From CAYUNE01 sp964446115 (GTDB lineage: Bacteria > Desulfobacterota > Desulfobulbia > Desulfobulbales > Desulfobulbaceae), in contig CAYUNE010000018.1 in assembly GCA_964446115.1 (NCBI GenBank), positions 1 through 64,000 on the forward strand: a DNA stretch of 64,000 bases, written 5' to 3'. Below, piece after piece: positions 25,991 to 35,945 of this stretch. The translations under genes and the position numbers were made by a program. The notes under the pieces are model-generated. The model did not search any database, was not told the origin of the DNA, and saw nothing but the letters and a program-made list of their open reading frames with translations. Numbering within the stretch: the stretch's first letter is position 1; each line of letters starts with the position of its first letter.

Positions 25991-27427
25991 ATGATGATAC
26001 GGTCATTGACTACGATTGACTCATTCCTTCTGGCAGGACTGGCCGGCTACGCCTCTCTTCTGGGAATACTGGTAACGGTTGACGTAAAAATCGCCACTGT
26101 GGCGGCAATTCTGCCGGCCCTGGCCTGGGTTATCATGGCGGACAAAAAGAACAGTCTCTTTCTGTTTATCCTGTTTCTCCCTTACAGCAGGTCACCATTT
26201 ATGTCGCAAAACCTCATGGGTATTGCCGGCATGAAACCCTTCAACCTGTTGGCCGCCCTAACTCTGGCCGCCTGTCTTTTCCATGGTGGAAATCTGTTGA
26301 TACTCCAGGAGCGTAACAGAAACAGAGCACTTCTCTTTATCTGGCTCTATTTTCTTATCTTCACTATCACCCTGTTTCGTTCACTCGGTTATCTTTCCAT
26401 CCTGCATATGTTCTGGCCAAACGCCTACTCAACTTCGGTGACGCGATTTCTGCTTTCATATTATCTGGTACCGGCCCTTTATCTTGTTCCCTTTTTCTAT
26501 ATTCTGAATCACATTACCGAGAGAGATGAGATAGAGTCTATACTCATGTGCGTCTGGACTACTATTGTCATCTTCTCACTTGTTTTTATCGGTATTGCTC
26601 TTAGCCATTTTTCAATCTTTCTCAGCGGTAACAGAAAGGCTCTCGTCCATCTCTGCGGAACTTTTATTGGTTTGCACTACAATTCCATTGGCTCGTTCTA
26701 TATCATTACCGCCCCTGTTCTTCTGTTGCCACTGGTACGAGGTAAATGGTGGGGCTGGGCAGGATGCGCAGTTTCTCTCATTGCCCTTCTTTTGCTGCAG
26801 TCACGCACGGCAATCGTTGTCTTTTTGCTGAGCAGTTGTCTTTTGCTATTTCTTCTTAACAGGAAAAAATTATTATTTGCTCTATTGCTGCTTACAGGAG
26901 CAGCCATGGCAATTCTCTTGCCTCTATTTCTGTTAAATACCTTGAAAGAGGGAATGCAGCCAGGAAATAGAGATATTCTGGTTTCCCTGTTTAACGGGCG
27001 GATAGATCTGCTCTGGATCCCACTGCTTACTGAATGGTTTCATGATCCCAAATTGTTACTTTTCGGTAAAGGACGGTTCAGTATGATTGCAAGTGAAATC
27101 TATCAGCGTGGTTTTGTCATCAGAACCGCACATCCTCATAACGCGCTGATTGAACTGTTTCTGGACTGTGGCTTACTTGTCTTTTCAGGGGCCCTTTTTA
27201 CCTTAGTCACCATGACTGGAAAAGCCTGGAAAATTGCCGGCGGAATCAATTCAGATCTGGGGTGGGTCCTGTTTATGACCATCATCTGTTTTTTAATTGG
27301 TACCATTTCCGGCAGATCATTCTATCCCGGCGTTGATAACTTTTTCCTCTTTGTCACCCTCCCTCTCTTTATTAATTATGTCTTTTATGAAAAGAGAGAG
27401 AGCATGCAACTAGCCGATATCACCTAA
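25991..27427 (+). CDS. O-antigen ligase/Wzy-like polymerase
   Basis: A 478-residue membrane protein with about twelve hydrophobic helices and a large loop between LVSLFNGRIDLLWIPLL and TAHPHNALIELFLDCGLL. The H-x-H-N-x-x-(I/L)-E-x-x-x-(D/E)-x-G pattern is the Wzy_C hallmark. It likely polymerises lipid-linked repeat units or ligates glycan in the periplasm. It is the second candidate of this class in the window (the other is at 11379) and lacks a TPR tail. Its stop shares one base with the next start (TAATG), so it is coupled to the glycosyltransferase that follows. Confidence 0.85.
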   Translation: MMIRSLTTIDSFLLAGLAGYASLLGILVTVDVKIATVAAILPALAWVIMADKKNSLFLFILFLPYSRSPFMSQNLMGIAGMKPFNLLAALTLAACLFHGGNLLILQERNRNRALLFIWLYFLIFTITLFRSLGYLSILHMFWPNAYSTSVTRFLLSYYLVPALYLVPFFYILNHITERDEIESILMCVWTTIVIFSLVFIGIALSHFSIFLSGNRKALVHLCGTFIGLHYNSIGSFYIITAPVLLLPLVRGKWWGWAGCAVSLIALLLLQSRTAIVVFLLSSCLLLFLLNRKKLLFALLLLTGAAMAILLPLFLLNTLKEGMQPGNRDILVSLFNGRIDLLWIPLLTEWFHDPKLLLFGKGRFSMIASEIYQRGFVIRTAHPHNALIELFLDCGLLVFSGALFTLVTMTGKAWKIAGGINSDLGWVLFMTIICFLIGTISGRSFYPGVDNFFLFVTLPLFINYVFYEKRESMQLADIT

Positions 27428-28575
27428 TGAAAAAACAAACTCGTATCTGTTTTGTCGCTCCCGCCACCTGGCCGGTACTCACCGGAGACAGAATCATTGA
27501 AGGAGCAGGTGGTGCCGAGGTGCAACAGAACATACTGTCAAAGGCTCTTGTCAGGCAGGGTTATCCTGTTTCCATGATCTGCCTTGATTACGGTCAGGAT
27601 GATAATGTTGAGATTGATGGTATTCGGGTCCTGAAAACGCACAAACCCAACACTGGGATTCCTATCTTTCGATTTCTTCATCCCCGGATGACATCATTCT
27701 GGAAAGCGATGAAAAAGGCTGATGCCGATATTTACTATCAACGCTCAGCCGGTATGATGACCGGCTTGGTTGCAGCCTTCTGTAAAACACATCATCGAAA
27801 ATTCATCTATGCCGCGGCCTCGGACACTGACTTTATGCCCGGAAAGGAGATGATTAGATATACCCGCGACAAAGTCATTTACAAATGGGGTCTTTCCCGG
27901 GCAGATGCCGTCGTAGTGCAAAATAACCATCAGTACCAAATGGCTTCCCAGCTTGGAATCCGCGATATAACCGTAGTAAATAATGCCTATTCACGGCCCC
28001 GGCCATATATTGACAGAATAACCGGAACCGGACGCATTCTCTGGGTGGGGACGATAAAATCGGTAAAAAGACCCGAGCTTTTCATTGCGCTTGCCAGAGC
28101 CCTACCGGAACTCAAATTCACCATGATCGGCAAATTATCAGGCAATACCGGGTATGATTCTCCCTTTCTCGATGAAATATCGAAGCTTTCCAATCTCACC
28201 TATCAGGGATTTATACCGTTTGCTGAAATTGAAACCTACTTCGCCCAGGCGGATGTTGTGGTGAACACTTCCAGACACGAGGGATTTCCCAATACTTTTT
28301 TACAGGCTTGGGCGCGGGGCATTCCAACTCTGTCGTTTTTTATGCCAGGAAACGGCAATCAGAAAAATTTACCAGGAGTTTACGTGCAGACAACAGACGA
28401 GGCCATTGCAGCCCTGCTCACCTGGTACAATGATGAAGGGGAGAGAAAAAAAGCAGGGCGGGAGTGTCTCGAATATTTTATGCAACACCATGAAACCGAA
28501 ACAATTATTCCCCACTATGAGGATCTGTTTTCCCGCCTGCTGGCCGGTACTGTGGGGGACAGAGATGATCCTTAA
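27427..28575 (+). CDS. Glycosyltransferase family 4 protein
   Basis: A 382-residue GT-B enzyme. The N-terminal Rossmann half contains GGAEVQQNILSKALVRQGY. The C-terminal half begins with GRILWVGTIKSVKRPEL and has the donor-binding HEGFPNTFLQAWARGIPTL motif, with the E-x7-E pattern altered (Glu then Trp-Ala-Arg). It should transfer a nucleotide-activated sugar, with retention, to a lipid-linked acceptor in the cytoplasm. Neither donor nor linkage can be told from sequence. Confidence 0.88.
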   Translation: MKKQTRICFVAPATWPVLTGDRIIEGAGGAEVQQNILSKALVRQGYPVSMICLDYGQDDNVEIDGIRVLKTHKPNTGIPIFRFLHPRMTSFWKAMKKADADIYYQRSAGMMTGLVAAFCKTHHRKFIYAAASDTDFMPGKEMIRYTRDKVIYKWGLSRADAVVVQNNHQYQMASQLGIRDITVVNNAYSRPRPYIDRITGTGRILWVGTIKSVKRPELFIALARALPELKFTMIGKLSGNTGYDSPFLDEISKLSNLTYQGFIPFAEIETYFAQADVVVNTSRHEGFPNTFLQAWARGIPTLSFFMPGNGNQKNLPGVYVQTTDEAIAALLTWYNDEGERKKAGRECLEYFMQHHETETIIPHYEDLFSRLLAGTVGDRDDP

Positions 28576-28837
28576 AAGACAAAATGCCGCCAATGGCGTA
28601 CCCGCGAAAATCATCCGCATCGACCTTGAACTCTCCTTTTTGTTGCGTTTCGGCTACGAAAATTTCTAACCGCTCTTTGGATTCTCTCTTTTTGATTGCT
28701 GCAATATCCCGTATCAACTAAAAAAATCGTTGGTATATTGAAAGGCACCCTATCAATTTTATCTCCGGAACATATTTTGCAATTTTATTCCACAATCAAT
28801 ACTGTTTCTCTGAATAATCGAGCTCGGTGGAGGAGTC

Positions 28838-30487
28838 ATGAAAAACAAAAATTGCCATGTTCCGTCATTCATTCTGAATCTGCTCATATTGTTTATTCTC
28901 GTCCAAATTTCCCATGCTTATACCCCTCCCATCGGTATAAAAAATCCTGACTGGGGATCGATTCATCCAATTGACACCCAATCACCAGCCTGGCCATCGG
29001 GATGGCCATCACAAGAAGTACCGGGGTACTACTATTATGATAATAGAGATCCAAATTGCTCAGACAACAATAGTTACGGCTACCCTGCGCATCCCCGCTG
29101 CTCCATTCCAAGAACCATAAGCTATCCGGCCGGTTCCTATGTGGAGATTCATGGGGGCCCTTATATCCAAGACCGCACACAGGTTTTTGTCTTCAACGGC
29201 ACAGAAAACAACCCCGTGTGGTTTCGAGGCGGATCCGGTGAACAGCGTCCCATCCTGGGTGGAAGTACTGTTTTCAACGGTACCTATGCCTTTATTGAGA
29301 ACCTCTATCTCACCCACCGTGATGACCGTTATATACATACCCGCGTGGGGGCTGATACCGGTCCCGGGCCTTACTATGCTGATCATCTCTCTTTCCGGCA
29401 TATTGAGGTGGAAGGAGATTCCCAGGAGGTGAGCACGGGCTACTCCGCCTTTGGAATCAGCGGTAATTCTCCATCCGAGCTCACCGGCAATATTGTTTTC
29501 TACGATATGCACATCCATGATGTGGGATCCTCCATCCAGGGAGATGTGGATTATCACGGATTCAAAATTGACGAATACGCCTATAATATCTGGATACTGG
29601 ACAGTAACATCCACCATCTTCAGGGAGACTCGGTCCAGGTGGGCAGTTACTACCATGAAGAAGAAAACAAACCCCATCACGTTTGGGTGGGTGGCAACAC
29701 CCTCCATGAAAATGCTGAAAACGCCCTTGATGTCAAAAACGCCAGAGATCTCATTTTTGCCAGCAATGACATGTACGGATTCTACGCCAACAGCTCATCT
29801 GCAGGAAATGCCGTTGGTATCCGCAGCTATGATTCTCGTGCACGTAACGTTTGGATTATCAACAACAAAATCCATCAAGCCAATATCGGAATAAAAAATC
29901 AGAATGTAGATAATGTCTACGTTCTCAGCAACCTGATCTTTGAAATCAATACCGGAGACGGTTCTGAATACATGGAAGGAGTTTACTTGTTCGATCAGAA
30001 TAACAATGACGTCCTTGTGGGAAATGTCATGACTAGCGATGAATATGGACTGGCAATGAAAAGTGGAGGGAACCATAGCTGGGACATTGAATACAATTAT
30101 TTCTTACGGTCGAGAATTCATGATATAATATATGAAGATAGTGAAGTTATGGAATTTGACCATAATAAATTTAGTGATTTTAGCGTGTTATGGGGAGACC
30201 ATCGTTACTCATCTTTAACAACGTTTCAGTCGACAAAGGGATTATGTCTGCACTGTGTAAACGATTTCAGCATCACGATCAATCCAGAGGTATCTCCACG
30301 CAATAACGTAGTTTCTTCGGTTGCGAAGGAATCTTTGGTACATCCTGCATATACCGTTTTCGAGAATCTGTATTCAGTAGATATAAAAAATCCACTGAGA
30401 GGTCAGTCTCACACTCCACCAACACCGCAGCCATCCCATCCACCGTTGCCTATCAGGCCCGGTGCCATTATGCTTCTTCTAAAATGA
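28838..30487 (+). CDS. Secreted right-handed beta-helix protein, copy 1
   Basis: A 549-residue exported protein with signal peptide (FILNLLILFILVQISHA). A GGAGGAG ribosome site precedes the ATG. A family-specific N-terminal segment (YTPPIGIKNPDWG, EVPGYYYYDN) is followed by repeated strand-turn units with recurring Asn and Asp at turns (NIWILDSNIHHLQGDSVQVG, NALDVKNARDLIFASNDMYG). This is the parallel beta-helix pattern of polysaccharide lyases, epimerases and glycosidases. It ends with a proline-rich linker and a short hydrophobic tail RPGAIMLLLK that copy 2 lacks. It probably acts on the polysaccharide made by this locus; the reaction is unknown. Confidence 0.8.
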   Translation: MKNKNCHVPSFILNLLILFILVQISHAYTPPIGIKNPDWGSIHPIDTQSPAWPSGWPSQEVPGYYYYDNRDPNCSDNNSYGYPAHPRCSIPRTISYPAGSYVEIHGGPYIQDRTQVFVFNGTENNPVWFRGGSGEQRPILGGSTVFNGTYAFIENLYLTHRDDRYIHTRVGADTGPGPYYADHLSFRHIEVEGDSQEVSTGYSAFGISGNSPSELTGNIVFYDMHIHDVGSSIQGDVDYHGFKIDEYAYNIWILDSNIHHLQGDSVQVGSYYHEEENKPHHVWVGGNTLHENAENALDVKNARDLIFASNDMYGFYANSSSAGNAVGIRSYDSRARNVWIINNKIHQANIGIKNQNVDNVYVLSNLIFEINTGDGSEYMEGVYLFDQNNNDVLVGNVMTSDEYGLAMKSGGNHSWDIEYNYFLRSRIHDIIYEDSEVMEFDHNKFSDFSVLWGDHRYSSLTTFQSTKGLCLHCVNDFSITINPEVSPRNNVVSSVAKESLVHPAYTVFENLYSVDIKNPLRGQSHTPPTPQPSHPPLPIRPGAIMLLLK

Positions 30488-30612
30488 TAACAGTGTAAAT
30501 ATAATTAGCCAAATGCAGGGGTACCGCTTCTCTCCTGCCTACTTTATTCCTCGAGCCCCGGCAGAGATCCGGTAATTCATGGTCTCTATGCATGGATCCC
30601 GTCTTTATTCAG

Positions 30613-32205
30613 ATGATGACCTTGAGAAATTTCCTCATAATCTTGTGCCTGGGAAATACCCTTGTTCTGACCCATATTGTGCCGGCCCGCGCCTATACTC
30701 CGCCTCTGGGCATAAAGAATCCTGACTGGGGTTATCTACATCCCATCGACACGCCACCACCTAAATGGCCCGCTGATTGGCCGAATAAGGAGGTTCCGGG
30801 ATATTACTATTACGACAATTCTTCTCCCCACTGCTCCGATAGAAGCAGATATGGATATCCGAAAAGGCCCAGATGCACTATACCAAGAAAGGTCATTTAT
30901 GAAGCCGGTACTTATGTGGAAATCCATGGCGGTCCATATATAAAAGATGCACCGCAGATTTTCGTTTTTCATGGTACACCTGAGAAACCGGTATGGTTTC
31001 GTGGAAAATCAGTTGAGGAACGGCCGGTACTAGGAGGCGACATCGTCTTTAACGGTTCATTTGCATTCATTGAGAATCTCCTCATTACCCAGCGCAATGA
31101 TCGATATCTCCATTCCAGAGTAGGCGCAAATACTGGACCAAAACCACATTATGCCTCCTATTTATCATTTCGCCACATTGAGGTGAGAGGGGATGGCAGG
31201 ACGGTCCATACCGGTCATTCCGCCTTTGGGGTCAGTGGTAATTCATCAGGAGAAATTACAGAAAATATCGTTTTCTCCGACATGCATATTCACCATATTG
31301 GTTCATCACTGCGAGCTCCTGTTGATTATCATGGAATCAAGGTAGATAAATTTGCACGTAATATCTGGGTGTTGGATAGTAAAATCCATCATCTCCAAGG
31401 CGACTCCGTACAGATTGGAAGCGTGGGGTTAGGGAAGGAAAACCGACCGCATCATATATGGATTGGGGGTAACAAGCTCCATGAAAATGTTGAAAATGCC
31501 CTTGATGTCAAAAATGCCCGTGACCTGATCTTTGCAAGTAATGATATGTATGGATTTCATGCCACCGATTCATCGGCAGGAAATGTCATTGGCTTGAGGA
31601 GCTATGCTTCCAGGGCAAATAATATATGGATAATAAACAATAAAATTCATAAGGCAAATATAGGGATAGGGGCTGTCGCTGTCGATAACGTATATATTCT
31701 CGGCAACCTTATCTTTAATATTACTTACACAAACGGAAAAGAAACACGTTATGCCATCCTCCTATATGAGAGTAACAGGAAAAATGTTGTTGCCGGTAAT
31801 GTATTTGATGGGAATGAATATGCCATAGGCCTGGTAAAGGGCGCTACATACGATTGGGATATTCAGTACAACTGGTTCCTAAAATCAGAGAAAGATTACG
31901 TTCTTTATGACGGTAAACGAATCGCTGATTTTGAAAATAACCGTTTCTACCAATTTAAAATCAGATGGAACGAAAATCATTACCTTTCCCTCAGCGAGTT
32001 CAACAAAACATCAGGCTTATGTAATCACTGCTGGAATTTCAGATCTATGCCAAAGGTGAATTTTGAAATCAAAGCGCGAAACATGGTTGTTTCTCCTGCA
32101 ACGGCTGACTCGTTGCCTCATAAAGCATATACCTTATTTATGCAAAGATATAAAATAAACCTCGGCAGTTTATATATTGACAAGAACAATGGAGCAAGAA
32201 AGTAG
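30613..32205 (+). CDS. Secreted right-handed beta-helix protein, copy 2
   Basis: A 530-residue paralogue of the preceding protein, closely similar along most of its length (YTPPLGIKNPDWG, EVPGYYYYDN and NALDVKNARDLIFASNDMYG are shared almost unchanged). A signal peptide is present (FLIILCLGNTLVLTHIVPARA). The most conserved blocks, such as the paired His and Asp in DYHGIKVDKFARNIW and IHHLQGDSVQIG, are candidates for the substrate groove. This copy ends in a short basic tail and lacks the proline-rich, hydrophobic C-terminus of copy 1. The DNA is more AT-rich than copy 1, so the duplication is not recent. The start could be 30613 or 30616. Confidence 0.8.
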   Translation: MMTLRNFLIILCLGNTLVLTHIVPARAYTPPLGIKNPDWGYLHPIDTPPPKWPADWPNKEVPGYYYYDNSSPHCSDRSRYGYPKRPRCTIPRKVIYEAGTYVEIHGGPYIKDAPQIFVFHGTPEKPVWFRGKSVEERPVLGGDIVFNGSFAFIENLLITQRNDRYLHSRVGANTGPKPHYASYLSFRHIEVRGDGRTVHTGHSAFGVSGNSSGEITENIVFSDMHIHHIGSSLRAPVDYHGIKVDKFARNIWVLDSKIHHLQGDSVQIGSVGLGKENRPHHIWIGGNKLHENVENALDVKNARDLIFASNDMYGFHATDSSAGNVIGLRSYASRANNIWIINNKIHKANIGIGAVAVDNVYILGNLIFNITYTNGKETRYAILLYESNRKNVVAGNVFDGNEYAIGLVKGATYDWDIQYNWFLKSEKDYVLYDGKRIADFENNRFYQFKIRWNENHYLSLSEFNKTSGLCNHCWNFRSMPKVNFEIKARNMVVSPATADSLPHKAYTLFMQRYKINLGSLYIDKNNGARK

Positions 32206-32371
32206 CCAGCGATGTAAAGCTGGTTTGGAAAAATAAAGACTTCGCCATTGCATGATAGACTACCTTGCAAAACGATGAAGGATTATCAAAACAAAATCAC
32301 TAGATAACGTTTATCAGCCATCCAAAATCCATAATCTATCCGCATTATCAATTCATCTATAGATTATTGCC

Positions 32372-33352
32372 ATGAAGATCCATCTGGCAAAGAGGCACGA
32401 TACAATATTATTGCGATCAGTGGCAATATTACTGATATTAAACTCCCACCTTGATCCATTTTATCCAATCCCATATATCGGAACAGGAGGAGCCATTGGA
32501 AACTCACTCTTTTTCATGTTATCTGGCTTTGGACTCTATCTTAGTACTATTTCCTCTCAGGATACATTTCGCACATATTTCAAAAAAAGAATACTAAGAA
32601 TTTATCCATCGCTATGGCTGGCTCTCATTGCTCTCGATATACCACTCATGTTCATCGTCGGTACAATCCATGAAAAAACAATATTTGAGATCTGTCGATC
32701 ATTCTTCTTGCCTCCTTTCTGGTTCTTGAAGGCAATTATCGTATATTACGTTATTTTTTTTTCACTGATCCGGAATTATACCAGAAATAAACTTTTCCTC
32801 TATGTATTGGGCACCCTGCTCATATATATATTGAGCTATCTTTTCCTCATCGATCTGAATAGCTGGTCCATTGAAAAATTACCATTTGTGCTCAATTTTT
32901 ATTTATTATTCTTTTTTTTCGGTGTTTTTTTGGGCTCGATTAATAATTCATTACAGTACAGAGGCCCCACGGATTATTTCATGGTGATAGTTTTTTTTAT
33001 ACTTATTTATTTCCATAAATTTCTCATGACAAAAGGGTTATTAAGTCAATATCAGATAGTTCAGCATATATTTATGTTTCCTCTTTCATATTATTTATTC
33101 AGGATAGCCAGATCACCTGTTGCCAGAGACATAATGACATCATCACTGGCTCCTGCTGTACGGAACATAAGTAAAATAACGTTAGAAATATATATTGTTC
33201 ATACTATTCTTGGCAGACTACGTCTATATGAGCATTATCAATTTCCCACAAGCATTTTCATTTTTCTCTCAGCAACTTTTACTGTTGCCCTCTTGATAAA
33301 TCTTACTGTTGCTAGAACAAAAAGATTTATAATTCGCAACACTTGTGCATAA
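32372..33352 (+). CDS. Membrane acyltransferase, acyltransferase-3 family
   Basis: A 326-residue protein with about ten membrane helices. The N-terminal RSVAILLILNSHL carries the arginine and the histidine typical of acyltransferase 3 enzymes, and LFFMLSGFGLYLS is the usual second helix. These proteins move acetyl or other acyl groups across the membrane onto periplasmic sugars. The gene is markedly AT-rich compared with the nuo and housekeeping regions, as are its next neighbours. The family is clear; the acceptor is unknown. Confidence 0.85.
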   Translation: MKIHLAKRHDTILLRSVAILLILNSHLDPFYPIPYIGTGGAIGNSLFFMLSGFGLYLSTISSQDTFRTYFKKRILRIYPSLWLALIALDIPLMFIVGTIHEKTIFEICRSFFLPPFWFLKAIIVYYVIFFSLIRNYTRNKLFLYVLGTLLIYILSYLFLIDLNSWSIEKLPFVLNFYLLFFFFGVFLGSINNSLQYRGPTDYFMVIVFFILIYFHKFLMTKGLLSQYQIVQHIFMFPLSYYLFRIARSPVARDIMTSSLAPAVRNISKITLEIYIVHTILGRLRLYEHYQFPTSIFIFLSATFTVALLINLTVARTKRFIIRNTCA

Positions 33353-33411
33353 TAATTGATATTTAAAAATCAGCTATAAAATCCGTTGCTACATTCTCCT
33401 TAAGCATACAC

Positions 33412-34539
33412 ATGAACAATACAAAAAATATATTATTTATATTAAATTCCTTCTCGTTTGGCGGAGCAGAAAAACAATGCCTTGACCTGATCAATAATAT
33501 CGACAAAAAAAGATGCAATGCAGGGGTTGCCTATCTTGATCCCAATGAGGCAATCCTCCCAGAACTGGAAAAAAAATCTCTCTTATGTGTCGAATGTCTG
33601 CAACGACATGGTAAATTTGACAGATCAGTTTTGCAACGTTTGAAAATGATCATCGAATTGCATCAATTTGATACAATTATGTGCATCAATGAGTATGCGT
33701 TTCTATATGCTTTCTTTTGTGTAAATATTTACCGATTAAAGGTAAGGATTATCGCGGCAATCCATCATACACTTCCTCGCCCGGGCGTTTGGGAATGGAT
33801 CAAGAGTAAATTATATCAATTTCTTCTAAATCGTACTGAGACTATATTATTTGTCTGTCGTAACCAACTGGATTATTGGGTCCATGAATATCATATCAAT
33901 CGCTCAAAATCCATGGTTATCTATAATGGTATTGATATTGAAAAATACCGTGACATTTATTCACCAGTCGAAAAGCTGTCCTTGAAGAAACAGCTGGGAT
34001 TCAGGGAAGATGATTTTCTGGTTGGCATATGTGCTGTTCTCCGTCCAGAAAAAAAACATCTCGACTTCGTTCAGGCAATTCACAGGGCCGGAAAAACTGA
34101 TTCCGGAATCAAGGGGCTAATCATCGGCGACGGCCCGGAACGTGCCAAAATCGAAAAAGTTATCAAGGATTACAATCTGCAACAGGATATTATCATGGTT
34201 GGGTTCCAGGCCGAAGTCCGTCCATTTATCAGTATATGTGATTGCATGGTCTTGACCTCTCATGCCGTCGAGACATTCTCAATTGCTGCTCTGGAATCAA
34301 TGTCCATGGGCAAACCCGTTGTAATGACAAACATCGGCGGCGCAACGGAGCAGGTAACACCGGGGAAAAACGGCTATCTTTACAAAAAAGGGGATATAAA
34401 TGAATTGACGTTGACTCTTCTCAAGATGAAAAAAGATGGCAATTCCGGAAAAATGGGTCTAGCAGCGCGTCAAAGGGTCAAAGAAAATTTTTCTCTGGCA
34501 ACAATGGTTCAGTCATATGAAAGATTGTTGTTGACATAA
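33412..34539 (+). CDS. Glycosyltransferase family 4 protein
   Basis: A 375-residue GT-B enzyme. The N-terminus has FSFGGAEKQCLDLINNI, the middle carries VIYNGIDIEKYRD, and the donor site has ETFSIAALESMSMGKPVVM followed by NIGGATEQV, a regular E-x7-E motif for retaining GT4 enzymes. A GDGPERAKIEKVI segment binds the nucleotide. It should add one sugar of the repeat unit. It lies in the AT-rich part of the locus, 59 bases after the acyltransferase gene. Confidence 0.9.
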   Translation: MNNTKNILFILNSFSFGGAEKQCLDLINNIDKKRCNAGVAYLDPNEAILPELEKKSLLCVECLQRHGKFDRSVLQRLKMIIELHQFDTIMCINEYAFLYAFFCVNIYRLKVRIIAAIHHTLPRPGVWEWIKSKLYQFLLNRTETILFVCRNQLDYWVHEYHINRSKSMVIYNGIDIEKYRDIYSPVEKLSLKKQLGFREDDFLVGICAVLRPEKKHLDFVQAIHRAGKTDSGIKGLIIGDGPERAKIEKVIKDYNLQQDIIMVGFQAEVRPFISICDCMVLTSHAVETFSIAALESMSMGKPVVMTNIGGATEQVTPGKNGYLYKKGDINELTLTLLKMKKDGNSGKMGLAARQRVKENFSLATMVQSYERLLLT

Positions 34540-34571
34540 CCGATAGCTACTGGACGTTGACGAAAAATATT

Positions 34572-35873
34572 ATGAATTCATCGAGACAACTTATGAAAAA
34601 TAATGAGATTACTCTTCGTAAATTTCCGTTTCCATTCAGATCCGCTCTGACAATATGTAGTGATATCGACTCTACCGACACATTGAAAGAATTCCTCACG
34701 ATTCAGGAATTTTTGAATACAAAAAATAAAACCGTTGTAGGCACCGGTGTTGGGCTAGAAATAGGCAATTCCTTCTATCCAAAGAATAAAAATCCTCATA
34801 AATTTGCTCTCTTATCCGCAAATCCCCACGACAAAAGCGTGCTCTTGGATCTTATCAACCTTGGTTACGTTGATTGTATCCACTCATTCAACTCAGCAAA
34901 AGATCGTAGCGATATTAAGGAGATTGTTGCTGAACTCAAAAAAAATAATTGCAGGTTTAGCGTCTGGGTTAATCATGCCGATGTTAAAAACAATATTGGA
35001 AAATGTAACAGATGTTATGGAGACAAAAAAGATTCTCCCTATTTTCACACCGATATTTCGATCAGGGATCTTGGCTACCTTTTTGTCTGGACAGATATAG
35101 TTACCGGTATCATTGGCCAGGGAACTCCACTGCTACCCTCCTCCCTGTTTGCGTCTGTGGATCGGCGGCATCTTTTCTCAAGTATGTACCATGTTGTTTT
35201 AAAGGAAATATGCAAATTTATTGCCGCTCCCTTTGTTAATAGATACACAAACAGACGCAAGAACGAACTCATATATCCATATGTACTTGATGACGGACAA
35301 CGTCTGTTCAATTTTGCCCGCTGCGATACCTTTTATAAGGGAATTGGACCAGGTGCAACAGCCGCCGGTCTTGCTGATAATCTCCGTCCTGAAGTTCTCA
35401 ATCGATTGATGCGTGTCCAGGGATACATGATCATTTATTGCCATATCGGAAAAAATGATGGATACCCGTATCTACCTGAACAGACTTGCAAAGCCTTACG
35501 CCTGCTGGAGCAGGAACATCGTAATGGAAATATATTTGTAACAACCACCGCCCGCTTGCTGACATATCATGTTAACAACAAATATCTGCAATGGCGCGTC
35601 GAAGATAGAAAAACAAAAAAATTGATCCAAATCGACAATATCAACGACCCTGTTCGAGGTTCATTTGTGCCAACGATACATGATCTTGCTGGTATCACTT
35701 TCTATACCGACTCTCCGGACAATACGGATATACATATAGCAGGAAAAAAGGTAGAAAAAGTAGAAAGAAACGACATTGATTTTATAGGGAAACCGAGCAT
35801 CATGATACCATGGGAACCTCTGCCAAAACTTGATAACAAAATGAAAGAGTATAAACATAACGGCTTTTTCTAA
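34572..35873 (+). CDS. Atypical NodB-like (glycoside hydrolase/deacetylase superfamily) protein
   Basis: A 433-residue protein without a signal peptide. Parts fit the polysaccharide deacetylase barrel: ALTICSDIDST resembles the first metal-binding motif, IHSFNSAKDRSD lies where HxxxH is expected but lacks the second histidine, and VWVNHAD and YCHIGKNDGYPYL could supply later motifs. A paired-cysteine motif (CNRCYGD) is unusual for the family. The last 100 residues (RVEDRKTKKLI onward) look like a small beta-domain. It precedes a canonical NodB-type gene. Its catalytic activity is uncertain; a sugar-modifying role is inferred from fold and context. Confidence 0.55.
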   Translation: MNSSRQLMKNNEITLRKFPFPFRSALTICSDIDSTDTLKEFLTIQEFLNTKNKTVVGTGVGLEIGNSFYPKNKNPHKFALLSANPHDKSVLLDLINLGYVDCIHSFNSAKDRSDIKEIVAELKKNNCRFSVWVNHADVKNNIGKCNRCYGDKKDSPYFHTDISIRDLGYLFVWTDIVTGIIGQGTPLLPSSLFASVDRRHLFSSMYHVVLKEICKFIAAPFVNRYTNRRKNELIYPYVLDDGQRLFNFARCDTFYKGIGPGATAAGLADNLRPEVLNRLMRVQGYMIIYCHIGKNDGYPYLPEQTCKALRLLEQEHRNGNIFVTTTARLLTYHVNNKYLQWRVEDRKTKKLIQIDNINDPVRGSFVPTIHDLAGITFYTDSPDNTDIHIAGKKVEKVERNDIDFIGKPSIMIPWEPLPKLDNKMKEYKHNGFF

Positions 35874-35945
35874 CTTCTCTCTCCCATTTATCTTGTTCAC
35901 TTAGACTTAGACTCCATATCACTTTCCGGCATAATCAACCCTGAG

